Program-made: the position numbers and the translations under genes
The notes under the pieces: model-generated
What the model was told of the DNA's origin: nothing
Seen by the model: the letters and a program-made list of their open reading frames with translations, nothing else
The model's database searches: none
In this document: positions 10,029-18,609 of the stretch, one piece after another
Position numbering within the stretch: the stretch's first letter is position 1
How the letters are laid out: the number at the start of each line of letters is the position of its first letter
NCBI RefSeq assembly: GCF_001598555.1
Contig: NZ_BCZE01000050.1
Span: 1 to 64,000 of the forward strand
DNA from: Novosphingobium rosa NBRC 15208
Lineage (GTDB): Bacteria; Pseudomonadota; Alphaproteobacteria; Sphingomonadales; Sphingomonadaceae
Length of the DNA: 64,000 bases
Direction of reading: 5' to 3'

Positions 10029-10628
10029 ATGAGCAAGGCTGAAGCAGCGACCGAAGAAAAACCCGCCAAGAAGGGCAAGAGCATGGTGATGGTGATCGCC
10101 ATCGTGGCCGTGCTGATGCTGGCGGTGGGCGGAGGCGCTGCCTTTGCCATGGTCAAAATGGGCATCATCGGTGGCGGTGGCGCCAAGGTGAAGGAAGAGC
10201 TGGGCCCCAAGCTGGTCAAGAAGGGCGAGGTCGATCCCTATGCCCCCAAGGCCGAGGGCGGCAAGGAAGGCGATGCCGGCGCCGAAGTGGAAGGCGAAGG
10301 CGGCAGCCCCTACAAGACCAGCTATTACAACTTCAGCGAGGATTTCACCTCCAACCTGAAGGGTTCCGCCCAGCTGATCCAGGTCAGCCTCGCCTGCTCC
10401 ACCCATCGCGATGGCCGCGTCCTGATGTGGCTGAAGAAGCATGAGCTGGCCGTGCGCTCCGCCATGCTCAGCGTGCTGGCCGACACCCCCGCCGACGATA
10501 TCGAAACCATCGAAGGCAAGGAAAAGCTGACCAAGCGCCTGACCGCCGCCATCAACCAGGTGCTGGTCAAGGAAGAAGGCTTCGGCGGTGTCGACGATGT
10601 CTACTTCAAGACCTTCCTGGTCCAGTAA
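10029..10628 (+). CDS. fliL: Flagellar basal-body associated protein FliL
   Basis: 199 residues with one membrane segment near 20-43 (VMVIAIVAVLMLAVGGG), a Gly/Glu/Lys-rich linker and a periplasmic domain (YYNFSEDFTSNL, then LLVKEEGFGGVDDVYFKTFLVQ at the end) of the FliL family. FliL surrounds stators and affects torque and swarming. It has its own 63-bp leader after fliK, and fliM follows 51 bases later. Confidence 0.9.
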   Translation: MSKAEAATEEKPAKKGKSMVMVIAIVAVLMLAVGGGAAFAMVKMGIIGGGGAKVKEELGPKLVKKGEVDPYAPKAEGGKEGDAGAEVEGEGGSPYKTSYYNFSEDFTSNLKGSAQLIQVSLACSTHRDGRVLMWLKKHELAVRSAMLSVLADTPADDIETIEGKEKLTKRLTAAINQVLVKEEGFGGVDDVYFKTFLVQ

Positions 10629-10679
10629 TTCTCTTCCGCCGCCCCTTCCTCTTCTCTCGATAGCGACGGTCTGACCTGT

Positions 10680-11612
10680 ATGAAACCCGAACGCGCCTTT
10701 ATTGCCGAACGCACTCTGGCCCAACACGCACCCGAACTGCTGCGTCAGGGCCCGGGCGCCAGCGAACTGCTGCCCCTGCTCAACCGCCTTGGCGACCGTC
10801 TGGCCCGCCGCATGGCCGCCGCTCTCGCCCCGCTGCTGGGCGGCGAGGCCCCGCTGGTCAAAGCCACGCAGGCCAAGGAGGGCGACCTCTCCACCCTGCA
10901 TGGCTCGATCGCCACGCTGGCGGCCAACAGCATCTTCGCGGTGGGCGGCAATGCGCCCCTGTTTGTCTCGGTCGAGGCCGAGCCGGTGCTGCGCATCGTC
11001 GACCGCGCCTTCGGGGGCAAGGGCGAGGCCCCGGCCCCCCTGCCCGAAAGCTTCCCCATGGCCGCCGAGCTGATGATCGGCCGCATGGAGGTGCTGATCG
11101 GCGATCACCTCTCTTCCGCGCTCACCGCCACGGCGGGCCGCGCGGCGGGCATGCCGGTGCCCAGCATCACGCCGCTGCGCCGCGACGGCAATCTGGCAAT
11201 GCTGGCCCCCTTCCCCGAGGATCAGACGCTGGCCGTGCTGACGCTGGAAGTGGACGATGGCGGCACGCTACCCTGGCAGATCACCTATGCCATGCCCATC
11301 GGCACGCTGGCCCGCCTCTTCGGTTTTGCGGAAGGGTCGGAAGTGCTGTCGATTGGCCGCACCCACCCGCTGGGCAGCCCTTCGGACATGCCTTTCAGCG
11401 ATCTGCCGATCGAGGTGCGCGCCATCGTCGTGGATATGCGTATTCCTTTTTCCACCATCGCCAATATGGCGCCGGGGGATGTTTTGCCGGTGTCTGTGGC
11501 GCGCGCGGTGCCGCTGCGCGTGGGCAACGCCACCTTCGCGCAGGGCACGATCGGCGCGGTGGACGAGCGCGTTGCCGTGCAGATCACCAAAGCCTTTGAC
11601 GACACGATCTGA
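10680..11612 (+). CDS. fliM: Flagellar motor switch protein FliM, divergent
   Basis: 310 residues. The C-terminal SpoA-like domain is recognisable (LPIEVRAIVVDMRIPFSTIA ... VGNATFAQGTIGAVDERVAVQI) and the position between fliL and fliN supports the call. The N-terminus (MKPERAFIAERTLAQHAPELL) does not show the usual LSQxEIDALL peptide that binds phospho-CheY. If that is real, the switch must receive CheY through another surface, probably FliN or the FliM middle domain. The middle CheC-like domain is diverged. Confidence 0.85.
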   Translation: MKPERAFIAERTLAQHAPELLRQGPGASELLPLLNRLGDRLARRMAAALAPLLGGEAPLVKATQAKEGDLSTLHGSIATLAANSIFAVGGNAPLFVSVEAEPVLRIVDRAFGGKGEAPAPLPESFPMAAELMIGRMEVLIGDHLSSALTATAGRAAGMPVPSITPLRRDGNLAMLAPFPEDQTLAVLTLEVDDGGTLPWQITYAMPIGTLARLFGFAEGSEVLSIGRTHPLGSPSDMPFSDLPIEVRAIVVDMRIPFSTIANMAPGDVLPVSVARAVPLRVGNATFAQGTIGAVDERVAVQITKAFDDTI

Positions 11613-11653
11613 ATTGACGATCTAGTTATCTAATTTTCCGGGAGCAAATGACC

Positions 11654-11926
11654 ATGAACCTCAATCCCCGCGGCTTCGACTTCCTCAAGGATGTGGATGT
11701 GCGCCTCTCGGTCGAACTGGGCCGGGCCGATATGAAACTGCGCGATGTGCTGTCGCTGGGCGAAGAGAGCGTGGTGATGCTCGACCGCCTGACCGACGAA
11801 CTGCTGGATGTTATGGTTAACGGCAAGGTCATCGCCAAGGGCGAGATCGTGGCCCAGGGCAACCGTTTCGGCCTGCGCATCGTGGAAATGGCCAATGGCG
11901 ATGCCGCTCTGGACAGCGCCGCATAA
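11654..11926 (+). CDS. fliN: Flagellar motor switch protein FliN
   Basis: About 90 residues forming a single SpoA (surface presentation of antigens) domain: DVDVRLSVELGRADMKLRDV, then VMVNGKVIAKGEIVAQGNRFGLRI. FliN makes the lower C-ring with FliM and binds export cargo complexes. Two ATGs are in frame; GGGAG is nine bases from the second (11654) and only three from the first (11648), so I prefer 11654. Its stop shares a base with the fliO start. Confidence 0.9.
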   Translation: MNLNPRGFDFLKDVDVRLSVELGRADMKLRDVLSLGEESVVMLDRLTDELLDVMVNGKVIAKGEIVAQGNRFGLRIVEMANGDAALDSAA

Positions 11927-12300
11927 TGGTTTGGTACGTCCTCAAGCTGTTGATCCTGCTGCCGATTATTGGCGGCATGGTCTGGGGTAGCCTCAAGCTG
12001 TCTCAGGTGATGCAGAACCGCATGCAGGGGGGCGATGGGCGCCGCCGTTCGGTGAAAGTGGTCGAGACGCTGATGCTCTCGCCCACGATGAAGCTGGCGG
12101 TGCTGGAATTCCACGGGAAGGAGATCCTTGTCTCCACCTCGCGCCACGGGCTGACCCGTCTGGCCGAGGCTCCCGCACGGACCGCCACGATCATCGACCA
12201 TGAACCCGATGACGGTTTCGACAGCGACTTTGACGGCGATTTTTCGGGCGACCATGATGGCCCCAGCTTCGCCCGCACCCTGCGCCGCACGCAAAGGTAA
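11926..12300 (+). CDS. fliO: Flagellar export gate assembly protein FliO
   Basis: 124 residues: an N-terminal membrane helix (WYVLKLLILLPIIGGMVWGSL) then a cytoplasmic domain with the FliO pattern (VKVVETLMLSPTMKLAVLEF, followed by ILVSTSRHGLTRLAE). FliO helps FliP assemble into the export gate. It starts in the fliN stop and ends two bases before fliP. FliO is poorly conserved, so size, topology and place in the operon carry weight. Confidence 0.85.
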   Translation: MVWYVLKLLILLPIIGGMVWGSLKLSQVMQNRMQGGDGRRRSVKVVETLMLSPTMKLAVLEFHGKEILVSTSRHGLTRLAEAPARTATIIDHEPDDGFDSDFDGDFSGDHDGPSFARTLRRTQR

Positions 12301-12301
12301 G

Positions 12302-13102
12302 ATGATGCGCAAGTTTCTCGCCCTGCTGACGCTGCTGGCAGGTTCGTTCATGTCGGGCACCGCTTTTGCCCAGAGCGCGGCGTCCGCCGCCGCCTCTGCT
12401 GGTCCTGCCATGCCCAGCGCCATCCCGGGAGCGATGGACCGCGCCTTCCAGTCTATGAACGGCGGGCCGGGCGGAGGTTTAACCCTCTCGCTGCAACTTC
12501 TCATCATCATGGGCCTGCTGACGATCCTGCCCAGCCTGATCCTGATGATGACCAGCTTCACCCGCATCCTCGTGGTGCTGTCGATCCTGCGTCAGGCGCT
12601 GGGCCTGCAGCAGAGCCCGCCCAATCAGGTGCTGATCGGTCTGGCGCTGTTCCTCTCGCTTTTCGTGATGGCCCCCACGCTGGACAAGCTGAACACGCAG
12701 GCCATCGCGCCCTATTCGGCGGGCACGATCAACGCCCAGCAGGCGATCACGGCGGGCGGCGCGCAGTTCCATGATTTCATGATCCGCCAGACCCGCAAGA
12801 CCGATCTGGGCATGTTCGCCGATATGGCCAAGGCGCCCAAATTCGCCAATGCGCAGGACATTCCCTTCTCGATCCTGCTGCCCGCTTTCGTGACCAGCGA
12901 GCTGAAGACCGCCTTCCAGATCGGCTTCATGCTGTATCTGCCGTTTCTGGTGATCGATCTTGTGGTCTCTTCCGTGCTGATGTCGCTGGGCATGATGATG
13001 ATGAGCCCCACGATCATCTCGCTGCCGTTCAAGCTGCTGCTCTTCGTGCTGGTCGATGGCTGGGCGCTGTTGATGGGCTCGCTCGCCTCGAGCTTCGGTT
13101 AA
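12302..13102 (+). CDS. fliP: Flagellar type III export gate protein FliP
   Basis: 266 residues from the ATG at 12302, which follows an AAGG site and the fliO stop. It opens with a cleavable signal peptide (MMRKFLALLTLLAGSF ... GTAFAQ), as FliP normally does, followed by four membrane segments with family motifs such as MMTSFTRILVVLSILRQALG and LPAFVTSELKTAFQIGF. FliP pentamers with FliQ and FliR form the export channel in the inner membrane. Confidence 0.95.
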   Translation: MMRKFLALLTLLAGSFMSGTAFAQSAASAAASAGPAMPSAIPGAMDRAFQSMNGGPGGGLTLSLQLLIIMGLLTILPSLILMMTSFTRILVVLSILRQALGLQQSPPNQVLIGLALFLSLFVMAPTLDKLNTQAIAPYSAGTINAQQAITAGGAQFHDFMIRQTRKTDLGMFADMAKAPKFANAQDIPFSILLPAFVTSELKTAFQIGFMLYLPFLVIDLVVSSVLMSLGMMMMSPTIISLPFKLLLFVLVDGWALLMGSLASSFG

Positions 13103-13115
13103 GGAGCCGCGCGCC

Positions 13116-13406
13116 ATGGACGACACATCGCTGATGCTCAGCCTGGCGGACCGGATGCTCTGGGTGGTGACGCTGTGCGCCGCCCCCGTGCTGCTGGGCT
13201 GCCTGGCTGTCGGCCTCATCGTCGGCATCTTTCAGGCCGCCACCTCGATCAACGAGCAGACGCTGACCTTCCTGCCCAAGATCGCCATCACCGTGCTGCT
13301 GCTGATGCTGCTGGGCGCCAGCATGATGGGGCTGATCGGCGACTTCACGAAAGACATCTTCGCCGCCATCGCCCGCCTCGGCGCGGGCACCGGCAACGTG
13401 GGCTAA
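13116..13406 (+). CDS. fliQ: Flagellar export gate protein FliQ
   Basis: 96 residues with two membrane helices and the conserved FQAATSINEQTLTFLPKI stretch diagnostic of FliQ/SctS. AAGGAG lies nine bases before the ATG. It is part of the contiguous fliO-P-Q-R-flhB export-gate set. Confidence 0.95.
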   Translation: MDDTSLMLSLADRMLWVVTLCAAPVLLGCLAVGLIVGIFQAATSINEQTLTFLPKIAITVLLLMLLGASMMGLIGDFTKDIFAAIARLGAGTGNVG

Positions 13407-13412
13407 AGGTTC

Positions 13413-14207
13413 ATGCTGGGCCTCAACTTCGGCTTTGGCGACCTTGAGGTCGAATTCTGGCGTTGGGCCTTTCTGATGACCCGCATCGGCGCCGCGCTGG
13501 TGGCGGCACCCTTCTTCGGCACCGGCAATGTGCCGCCGCAGGTGCGTGTCATCATGGCCGGGGCCATCGCCCTGCTGGTGGCCAACAGCACCAAGGTGGC
13601 CGCCCCTGCCGACCTCATGTCGATGTCGGGCTATCTGGCGATCATCGGCGAGGTGGCCATCGGCACGATGCTGGGTTTTGTGCTGCAGCTCAGCTTCGCC
13701 ACCCCGGCCATTGCCGCCGAACTGATCGGCGGCGGCATGGGCCTGAGCCTTGCCGCGACCGTCGATCCCAATTCAGGCGCGCGCTCGCCCATTCTGGGGC
13801 AATATTTTGCCGTGGTGCTGACGCTGATCTTTCTGGGCCTTGGCGCCCATCTGCAATGGCTGGCGCTGGTGGTGAAAAGCTATGAGGCCTTTCCCCCCGG
13901 CCATGTGCTGGGCTCGGCGGTGATGTCGGCCCCGCGACTGGGCGTGGTGCTGGGCTTCGCCTCGACGATGTTCGCCACCGCCGTGATGATGGCGCTGCCC
14001 GTCACGCTGATCCTGCTGCTGGTGCAGATTCTTGCCGGTCTGCTCAGCCGTTCGGCTCCGGCGCTCAACCTGTTCTCGCTGGGCCTGCCCGCCGGGATCG
14101 TGGCCGGGCTGGCCGCGCTGCTGGCCACCGCGCCGATGATCAGCGACCGCATGACCGACCTCTCGGCCGCGGCCATCGAGCAGGTCACGCAGGCGATGGC
14201 CCAGTGA
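13413..14207 (+). CDS. fliR: Flagellar export gate protein FliR
   Basis: 264 residues with about six membrane helices. Family features include FWRWAFLMTRIGAALVAAPF at the start and IVAGLAALLATAPMISDRMT at the end. One FliR combines with five FliP and four FliQ in the core export complex. It starts six bases after fliQ and is followed 12 bases later by flhB. Confidence 0.93.
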   Translation: MLGLNFGFGDLEVEFWRWAFLMTRIGAALVAAPFFGTGNVPPQVRVIMAGAIALLVANSTKVAAPADLMSMSGYLAIIGEVAIGTMLGFVLQLSFATPAIAAELIGGGMGLSLAATVDPNSGARSPILGQYFAVVLTLIFLGLGAHLQWLALVVKSYEAFPPGHVLGSAVMSAPRLGVVLGFASTMFATAVMMALPVTLILLLVQILAGLLSRSAPALNLFSLGLPAGIVAGLAALLATAPMISDRMTDLSAAAIEQVTQAMAQ

Positions 14208-14219
14208 GGGAGCACTGAG

Positions 14220-15377
14220 ATGGCCGAGACCGCCGGTGAGAAAACCCAGGAACCAACCGACAAGCGCCTGAAAGACTCCGCCGAGGGTGGCGACGTCCTG
14301 CGCTCGCGCGAGTTGGCCGTGGCCGCCACCGCGCTGGTCGCCGCCGCCTTTATGAAAGCCTTCGGGCCCTGGCTGCTCTCGGGCATGACCAGCGCCATGC
14401 GCATGGGTCTGGTGTGGAACCGCGCCGACCTGGAGGATTTCCGCCCCGGCCTGCTGATGCTCAAGCTGGGCAGCGCGGTGGTGGCGCCTGTGGCGATCCT
14501 GGCGCTGATGGTGATCGCCGCCACGCTGTTCGTGCAATTGGGCATGGCCGGGAAATATGGCCGCTTCGTCGCCACCAACCTGCTGCCCAAGGGATCGCGG
14601 CTCGATCCGATCAAGGGCATGAGCAAGGTCTTCGGCCCGCAGGGCTGGATCGAGGTGGGCAAGGGTCTGCTGAAACTGGCGCTGCTGGGCACCATCGCCT
14701 GGTTCTGGGGCAAATCCCGCATCGAGGGCCTGCAAGAGCTGGCCGATGTGGGCCTGTCCGGACAGCTGAACTTTGCGTGGGAGGCGATCACCTCGCTGAT
14801 GCTGCAGCTGTCGGTCGGCTTCGTCATCATCGCCATGTTCGACTGGCCGGTGCAATGGCTGCGCCGCCGCAACCGCCTGCGCATGAGCCTGCAGGAGGTG
14901 AAGGACGAACATAAGGAACAGGAAGGCAGCCCCGAGGCGCGCGCTCACCGCCGCCGCCGCCAGCGCCAGATCGCCATGGGCGCGATCGGCGCGGCGATGC
15001 GCAAGGCGGATTTCGTGGTGACCAACCCGACGCATTTCTCGGTGGCGCTGGTCTATGACCCGGATCTCGCCCCGGCTCCGGTGGTGGTGGTGAAGGGCAA
15101 GGGCGAAAAGGCGCTGGCGATCCGCGAACTGGCCGCCGAGCGCGAGATCCCCTGCCTTGAATTCCCCGGTCTGGCCCGTGCGCTCTATTACACCACGCGT
15201 GACAATCAGATGATCCGCGAGGAACTCTATGTGGCGGTGGCCGGCGTGCTGGGCTTCGTGATGTCGCTGAAACGCGGCGAGAAACGCGATGCCCCGATGG
15301 TGGACGTGCCGGTGGAACTGCGCTTCGACGCCGATGGCCGCCCCCAGCCCGAAGAGCCGGAAGAAGACGAAGGCTGA
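14220..15377 (+). CDS. flhB: Flagellar export switch protein FlhB
   Basis: 385 residues with four membrane helices and a cytoplasmic autocleavage domain. The NPTH motif is at residues 269-272, where cleavage between Asn and Pro changes substrate class from rod/hook to filament after the FliK signal. The tail is acidic (EEPEEDEG). Its end, followed by an intergenic gap and a half copy of the dispersed repeat, closes the main fli operon. flhA, which usually follows, is not here. Confidence 0.95.
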   Translation: MAETAGEKTQEPTDKRLKDSAEGGDVLRSRELAVAATALVAAAFMKAFGPWLLSGMTSAMRMGLVWNRADLEDFRPGLLMLKLGSAVVAPVAILALMVIAATLFVQLGMAGKYGRFVATNLLPKGSRLDPIKGMSKVFGPQGWIEVGKGLLKLALLGTIAWFWGKSRIEGLQELADVGLSGQLNFAWEAITSLMLQLSVGFVIIAMFDWPVQWLRRRNRLRMSLQEVKDEHKEQEGSPEARAHRRRRQRQIAMGAIGAAMRKADFVVTNPTHFSVALVYDPDLAPAPVVVVKGKGEKALAIRELAAEREIPCLEFPGLARALYYTTRDNQMIREELYVAVAGVLGFVMSLKRGEKRDAPMVDVPVELRFDADGRPQPEEPEEDEG

Positions 15378-15400
15378 TGGAGAGGTGGCGCACACGGATT

Positions 15401-15470
15401 GGGCGCCACTGCCGTAGCCTCGACGTTATCGGAGCGCGAGGGGGTAACACCCCCGCATTTATCTCCTTCC
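15401..15470 (+). repeat. Half copy of dispersed nested-palindrome element (copy A)
   Basis: The stretch from GGGCGCCACTGCC to the palindrome GCGAGGGGGTAACACCCCCG closely matches the right-hand ends of the complete elements at 33338 and 54656 (GGGCGCC, then GAGACG, then GGAGCGCGAGGGG). The left half is missing. It lies just after flhB and before fliD, where it may also act as a transcript-end hairpin. Confidence 0.7.
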
Positions 15471-15541
15471 TTCCTGCCTCCCGCCAAAAGTTAATCCGCT
15501 TTCATCCTTAAGCCCCGGCGACAGGAGCCGTTCTAACCGTT

Positions 15542-17068
15542 ATGACCACGACATCAGCCACAAGCTCCTCGACAGGGTCCACGGCAGCGACCACGACCAC
15601 GTCGACGACGAGCACCTCCGCGAGCAAGTCAACGATCGGGTCCCAGATCCTGTCTTCGCTCGGTGTCAACACTGGGGCCAGTCTGACGGGTTTGGCGTCA
15701 AGCATCGCGGCGGCGCAATATGCCAGCCAGAACGATGCCTTGAACACGCAGCTTTCCACCGTGCAGCTGCAGATTTCCGAGGCTGGTCAGCTGAAAAGCG
15801 ATCTGCTGTCGTTTCAAAGCTCGCTGTCGTCGCTGATCGACGGCGGCAATCTGCTGCCTTCGCCCAGCGTGGCCAACAGCTCGGTGGCCACGGCCACGCT
15901 GCCTTCGGGCAGCTCGGGCGCGACGAGCAGCTATTCGCTTGAGGTGACCCAGCTCGCCAAGCCGCAGACCATGGCGTCGAGCAGCATGGCCAGCAGCACG
16001 ACCGTTCAGGGCGGCACGCTGACCTTCAACTTCGGCACGGTGACCAACGGCACCTTCGCCGCCGATTCCACCCATGCCGCCGCCACGATCACCATCCCCG
16101 ACGGCTCTTCGCTTTCCGCGGTGGCCAGCCAGATCAACAGCGCCAGCATGGGCGTCACCGCCTATGTCACCACCAACACGGATGGTACGCAGCAGCTGGT
16201 GATGAAGGGGGCCGAAGGGGCCGCCAACGCCTTCACGATCAGCGCCAGCGGCACCGGAACCACCGGCACCACCAGCCTGTCGGCCCTGGCCTATGATCCC
16301 TCCACCGCTTCGGGCAATTATTCGGTGACGCAGCCGGCGACCAACGCCGCCTACACGCTGGACGGCGTGGCGCGCACTAGCACCAGCAACACCATCGCCA
16401 ATGCCGCCCCCGGCCTGTCGCTGAAGCTGACGGGCACCAACACGGGCAATCCCACGACGGTGAGCTTCGGCGACGCCTCCTCGGGCATCACCACGGCGAT
16501 GCAGAACATCACCTCGGTGCTGAACCAGCTGGTGGGCGAGATGAACACCGACACCGCCGCCGGGGCCGGTCTGGCCAATGACAGCGGCGCCAAGGCCATG
16601 GCACGCCAGTTCTCGCAGCTGGCCGGCACGGTGATCATGCCCAACGCCGCCGCAGGTGCGCCCAAGACGCTGGCCGATCTGGGTCTGGCCACCAACAAGG
16701 ACGGCACCTTCACGCTGGACACCAGCAAGCTGGCGACCGCGCTGCAGAACAACCCCAGCGCCGTGGCGGCCATGTTCACCAAGAGCGTGAACGGCGTCTA
16801 TGCCACGGTGAACAAGATGGTCAGCGCGCTGACCACCTCGGCTGACATCAATCCGGGGTCGCTGGCGGGTTCGGTGGCGCGCTACACCACGCTGCAAAGC
16901 TCGATCACCACGCAGCAGAGCAATCTGGCCACGTTGCAGAGCCAGTTGCAGACGCGCCTGACCACGCAATACGCCGCCACCGACGCCACGGTGGCCACCT
17001 ACAACTCGACGTTGTCGTATCTCAAGCAGCAGATCGCCGCTTGGAACAACACGAACAGCAACAACTGA
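15542..17068 (+). CDS. fliD: Flagellar filament cap protein FliD
   Basis: 508 residues. After a Thr/Ser-rich head, the FliD N-terminal domain is visible (GASLTGLASSIAAAQYASQ, with coiled-coil LNTQLSTVQLQISEAGQLKS). A variable middle part has repeated beta-type segments. The C-terminal domain (NITSVLNQLVGEMNTDTAAG, LADLGLATNKDGTFTLDTSK) ends in a coiled coil. FliD forms the pentameric cap under which flagellin folds. The sequence is rich in Thr, Ser and Ala, typical of exported axial proteins. fliS follows 12 bases later. Confidence 0.9.
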   Translation: MTTTSATSSSTGSTAATTTTSTTSTSASKSTIGSQILSSLGVNTGASLTGLASSIAAAQYASQNDALNTQLSTVQLQISEAGQLKSDLLSFQSSLSSLIDGGNLLPSPSVANSSVATATLPSGSSGATSSYSLEVTQLAKPQTMASSSMASSTTVQGGTLTFNFGTVTNGTFAADSTHAAATITIPDGSSLSAVASQINSASMGVTAYVTTNTDGTQQLVMKGAEGAANAFTISASGTGTTGTTSLSALAYDPSTASGNYSVTQPATNAAYTLDGVARTSTSNTIANAAPGLSLKLTGTNTGNPTTVSFGDASSGITTAMQNITSVLNQLVGEMNTDTAAGAGLANDSGAKAMARQFSQLAGTVIMPNAAAGAPKTLADLGLATNKDGTFTLDTSKLATALQNNPSAVAAMFTKSVNGVYATVNKMVSALTTSADINPGSLAGSVARYTTLQSSITTQQSNLATLQSQLQTRLTTQYAATDATVATYNSTLSYLKQQIAAWNNTNSNN

Positions 17069-17080
17069 GGGCGATGAGTG

Positions 17081-17458
17081 ATGCTCGCCCTGCGTGATCC
17101 TGCTCAGGCCTACCGCCGCGTCGATTTCGAGGCGCGCGTGTCTGGCGCCGACCAGCGAGAGCTGGTGCGGATGTGCTATGAGCGGGTGATCTCTTCGCTG
17201 GGCAGCGCCATTCACGCGCATGGCAAGGGCGACAATTCGGTCAAGAGCAAGGCCTTGACCCAGGCCCTGTCGGCCCTCACCGCGCTTCAGGTGGGGGTGA
17301 GCGGCGAGGATACGATGGCGGGCGCTCTGGCGCATTTCTACACCGCCGCGCGCCATGCCGTGCTGGACAGCGTGTTGGAGTTCGATGGACGCACGCTGCG
17401 CAATGTGCGGCAGGACATCATCGACATCGCCGCGCATCTGATGGGCGGGGACCACTAA
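17081..17458 (+). CDS. fliS: Flagellin export chaperone FliS
   Basis: About 125 residues, all helical, with the FliS pattern: Tyr/Arg near the start (AYRRVDFEARVSGADQRELV), then MCYERVISSLGSAIHAHGKG and a C-terminal LRNVRQDIIDIAAHLM. FliS binds the flagellin C-terminus in the cytoplasm to prevent early polymerisation. I use the ATG at 17081, nine bases after GAGGG that overlaps the fliD stop; a GTG one codon earlier is possible. Confidence 0.9.
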   Translation: MLALRDPAQAYRRVDFEARVSGADQRELVRMCYERVISSLGSAIHAHGKGDNSVKSKALTQALSALTALQVGVSGEDTMAGALAHFYTAARHAVLDSVLEFDGRTLRNVRQDIIDIAAHLMGGDH

Positions 17459-18006
17459 CAAGGTTTTTGGACCATGCGCTGTCGCGCATGATCGGCGCGG
17501 TGTGCCCGGCTTTCGCCGGACCGGTGTTCGCAGGGCTCTGGCGCTCTCGCCGGAATGGTTGGAAGCCGCCCTTCGCCGCAGTGCCACAAGGGGCAGCAGC
17601 CCTTGCGCAGCGCGGCATTCCGCGAGTCCCAGGGCCGTCAAGCCGCATGATGCGGATATTCCACAGGATTGGCCGGGCGTGAGTCGCCGCAGCCGCGAAT
17701 TTTACATGCTGCGCCTGCAAAAATTCAGTCTTTGTTCATGGCTGATGCTGTCTAAGGCCCTCATCCACAGCGCCGCCGCCCCCCTCGGCAGGCAGGAGAT
17801 AGCCCCATTATGGTAGGAATACCTCGGGGATTTTACTCAGATCTGGATCAAAACGGTTCAAAAAAGGGCCGATATGGGTATTTTTCCATAGCAAGCCCTC
17901 AACCCTTCAGTTTCGGACTGAAATGTATTCCGAAATGGAGGAGTTTACCGTCCAAAACCTAGGCAGAACTTGCTAGGCGTTAACCATGAACTCAGGGGGA
18001 GCCATC
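17459..18006. other. Intergenic region after fliS, no gene recognised
   Basis: About 550 bp. The first half is GC-rich with only short open frames lacking any family resemblance or ribosome site. The last 150 bp is AT-richer and carries the promoter region for the regulator at 18007. AGGCAGAACTTGC near 17970 resembles a sigma-54 box but has the wrong spacing. Confidence 0.5.
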
Positions 18007-18609
18007 ATGACCAACGGGACCAGTCTGTTTCTTGTCGATGGGGATGTTCGGCGTCGCGCGGCGATCTCGCATCTCCTCGCCGGCAGTGACATCCACGTTG
18101 AACCGTTTGAAGACGCTTCGGAATTGATCGCACGCTGGCCCAAGAACGGCCTGCTGCTGGTGCATGACGATGGCCGCTCCATCGCCGCTCTGCTGGCCCA
18201 GATGGGCCGCTCGGGGCAGTGGCTGCCGGTGATCGGCTTCGCTCAGGCGCCCGAAACCCGCATGGTGGTCCGCGCCGTGCTGGATGGCGCCATCGACTAC
18301 ATCGCCTGGCCCTTCACGCGTGAGGAAATCGGCCATGTCGTGTCCGAGGCGGAGGCCAAGGCCGAAACCTTCGGCAGCGCCAAGCTGCGCGAGGCGCTGG
18401 CCCGCAGCCGCGTCGACCGCCTGACCAAGCGTGAGCGTGAAGTGCTGGCCGGCGTGGCCGGTGGCCTCTCCAACCGCATGATCGGCGAGAAGCTGTCGAT
18501 CTCGCCGCGCACGGTGGAAATTCACCGCGCCAACATGCTCACCAAGATGGGTGCCAATCACACCTCCGAAGCGATCCGCATCGCCATCGAGGCGGCGCTA
18601 GTCGACTGA
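18007..18609 (+). CDS. LuxR/FixJ-family response regulator with degenerate receiver
   Basis: 200 residues from the ATG at 18007, preceded by GGGGGAG. The C-terminal GerE/LuxR helix-turn-helix is intact (LTKREREVLAGVAGGLSNRM, then ISPRTVEIHRANMLTKMGA). The N-terminal domain has a receiver fold but lost key residues: the acidic pair is DGD (11-13), the phospho-Asp site is at or near HDD (54-55) without the usual MPxMxG, the Thr/Ser position reads GFA, and the conserved Lys before Pro-Phe is Trp101. It may work without phosphorylation. Its position between flagellar and chemotaxis blocks suggests a motility regulator, but no target can be shown. Confidence 0.8.
   Translation: MTNGTSLFLVDGDVRRRAAISHLLAGSDIHVEPFEDASELIARWPKNGLLLVHDDGRSIAALLAQMGRSGQWLPVIGFAQAPETRMVVRAVLDGAIDYIAWPFTREEIGHVVSEAEAKAETFGSAKLREALARSRVDRLTKREREVLAGVAGGLSNRMIGEKLSISPRTVEIHRANMLTKMGANHTSEAIRIAIEAALVD

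Noticed and set aside
8085..11108. A 1007-codon open frame on the minus strand opposite fliK-fliM (with similar long antisense frames opposite gyrB and glnD)
   Set aside because: High-GC codon bias of the real genes creates long open antisense frames. Their translations are His/Gly/Arg/Gln-rich, match no family, and lack ribosome sites.
17467..17816. Small open frames after fliS as a fliT-like gene
   Set aside because: They have no ribosome site, the sequence is not helical-bundle-like, and two frames overlap with equal plausibility.
17968..17984. AGGCAGAACTTGC resembling a sigma-54 promoter before the LuxR-type regulator
   Set aside because: The GG and GC elements are separated by 8 bases instead of the required 10.
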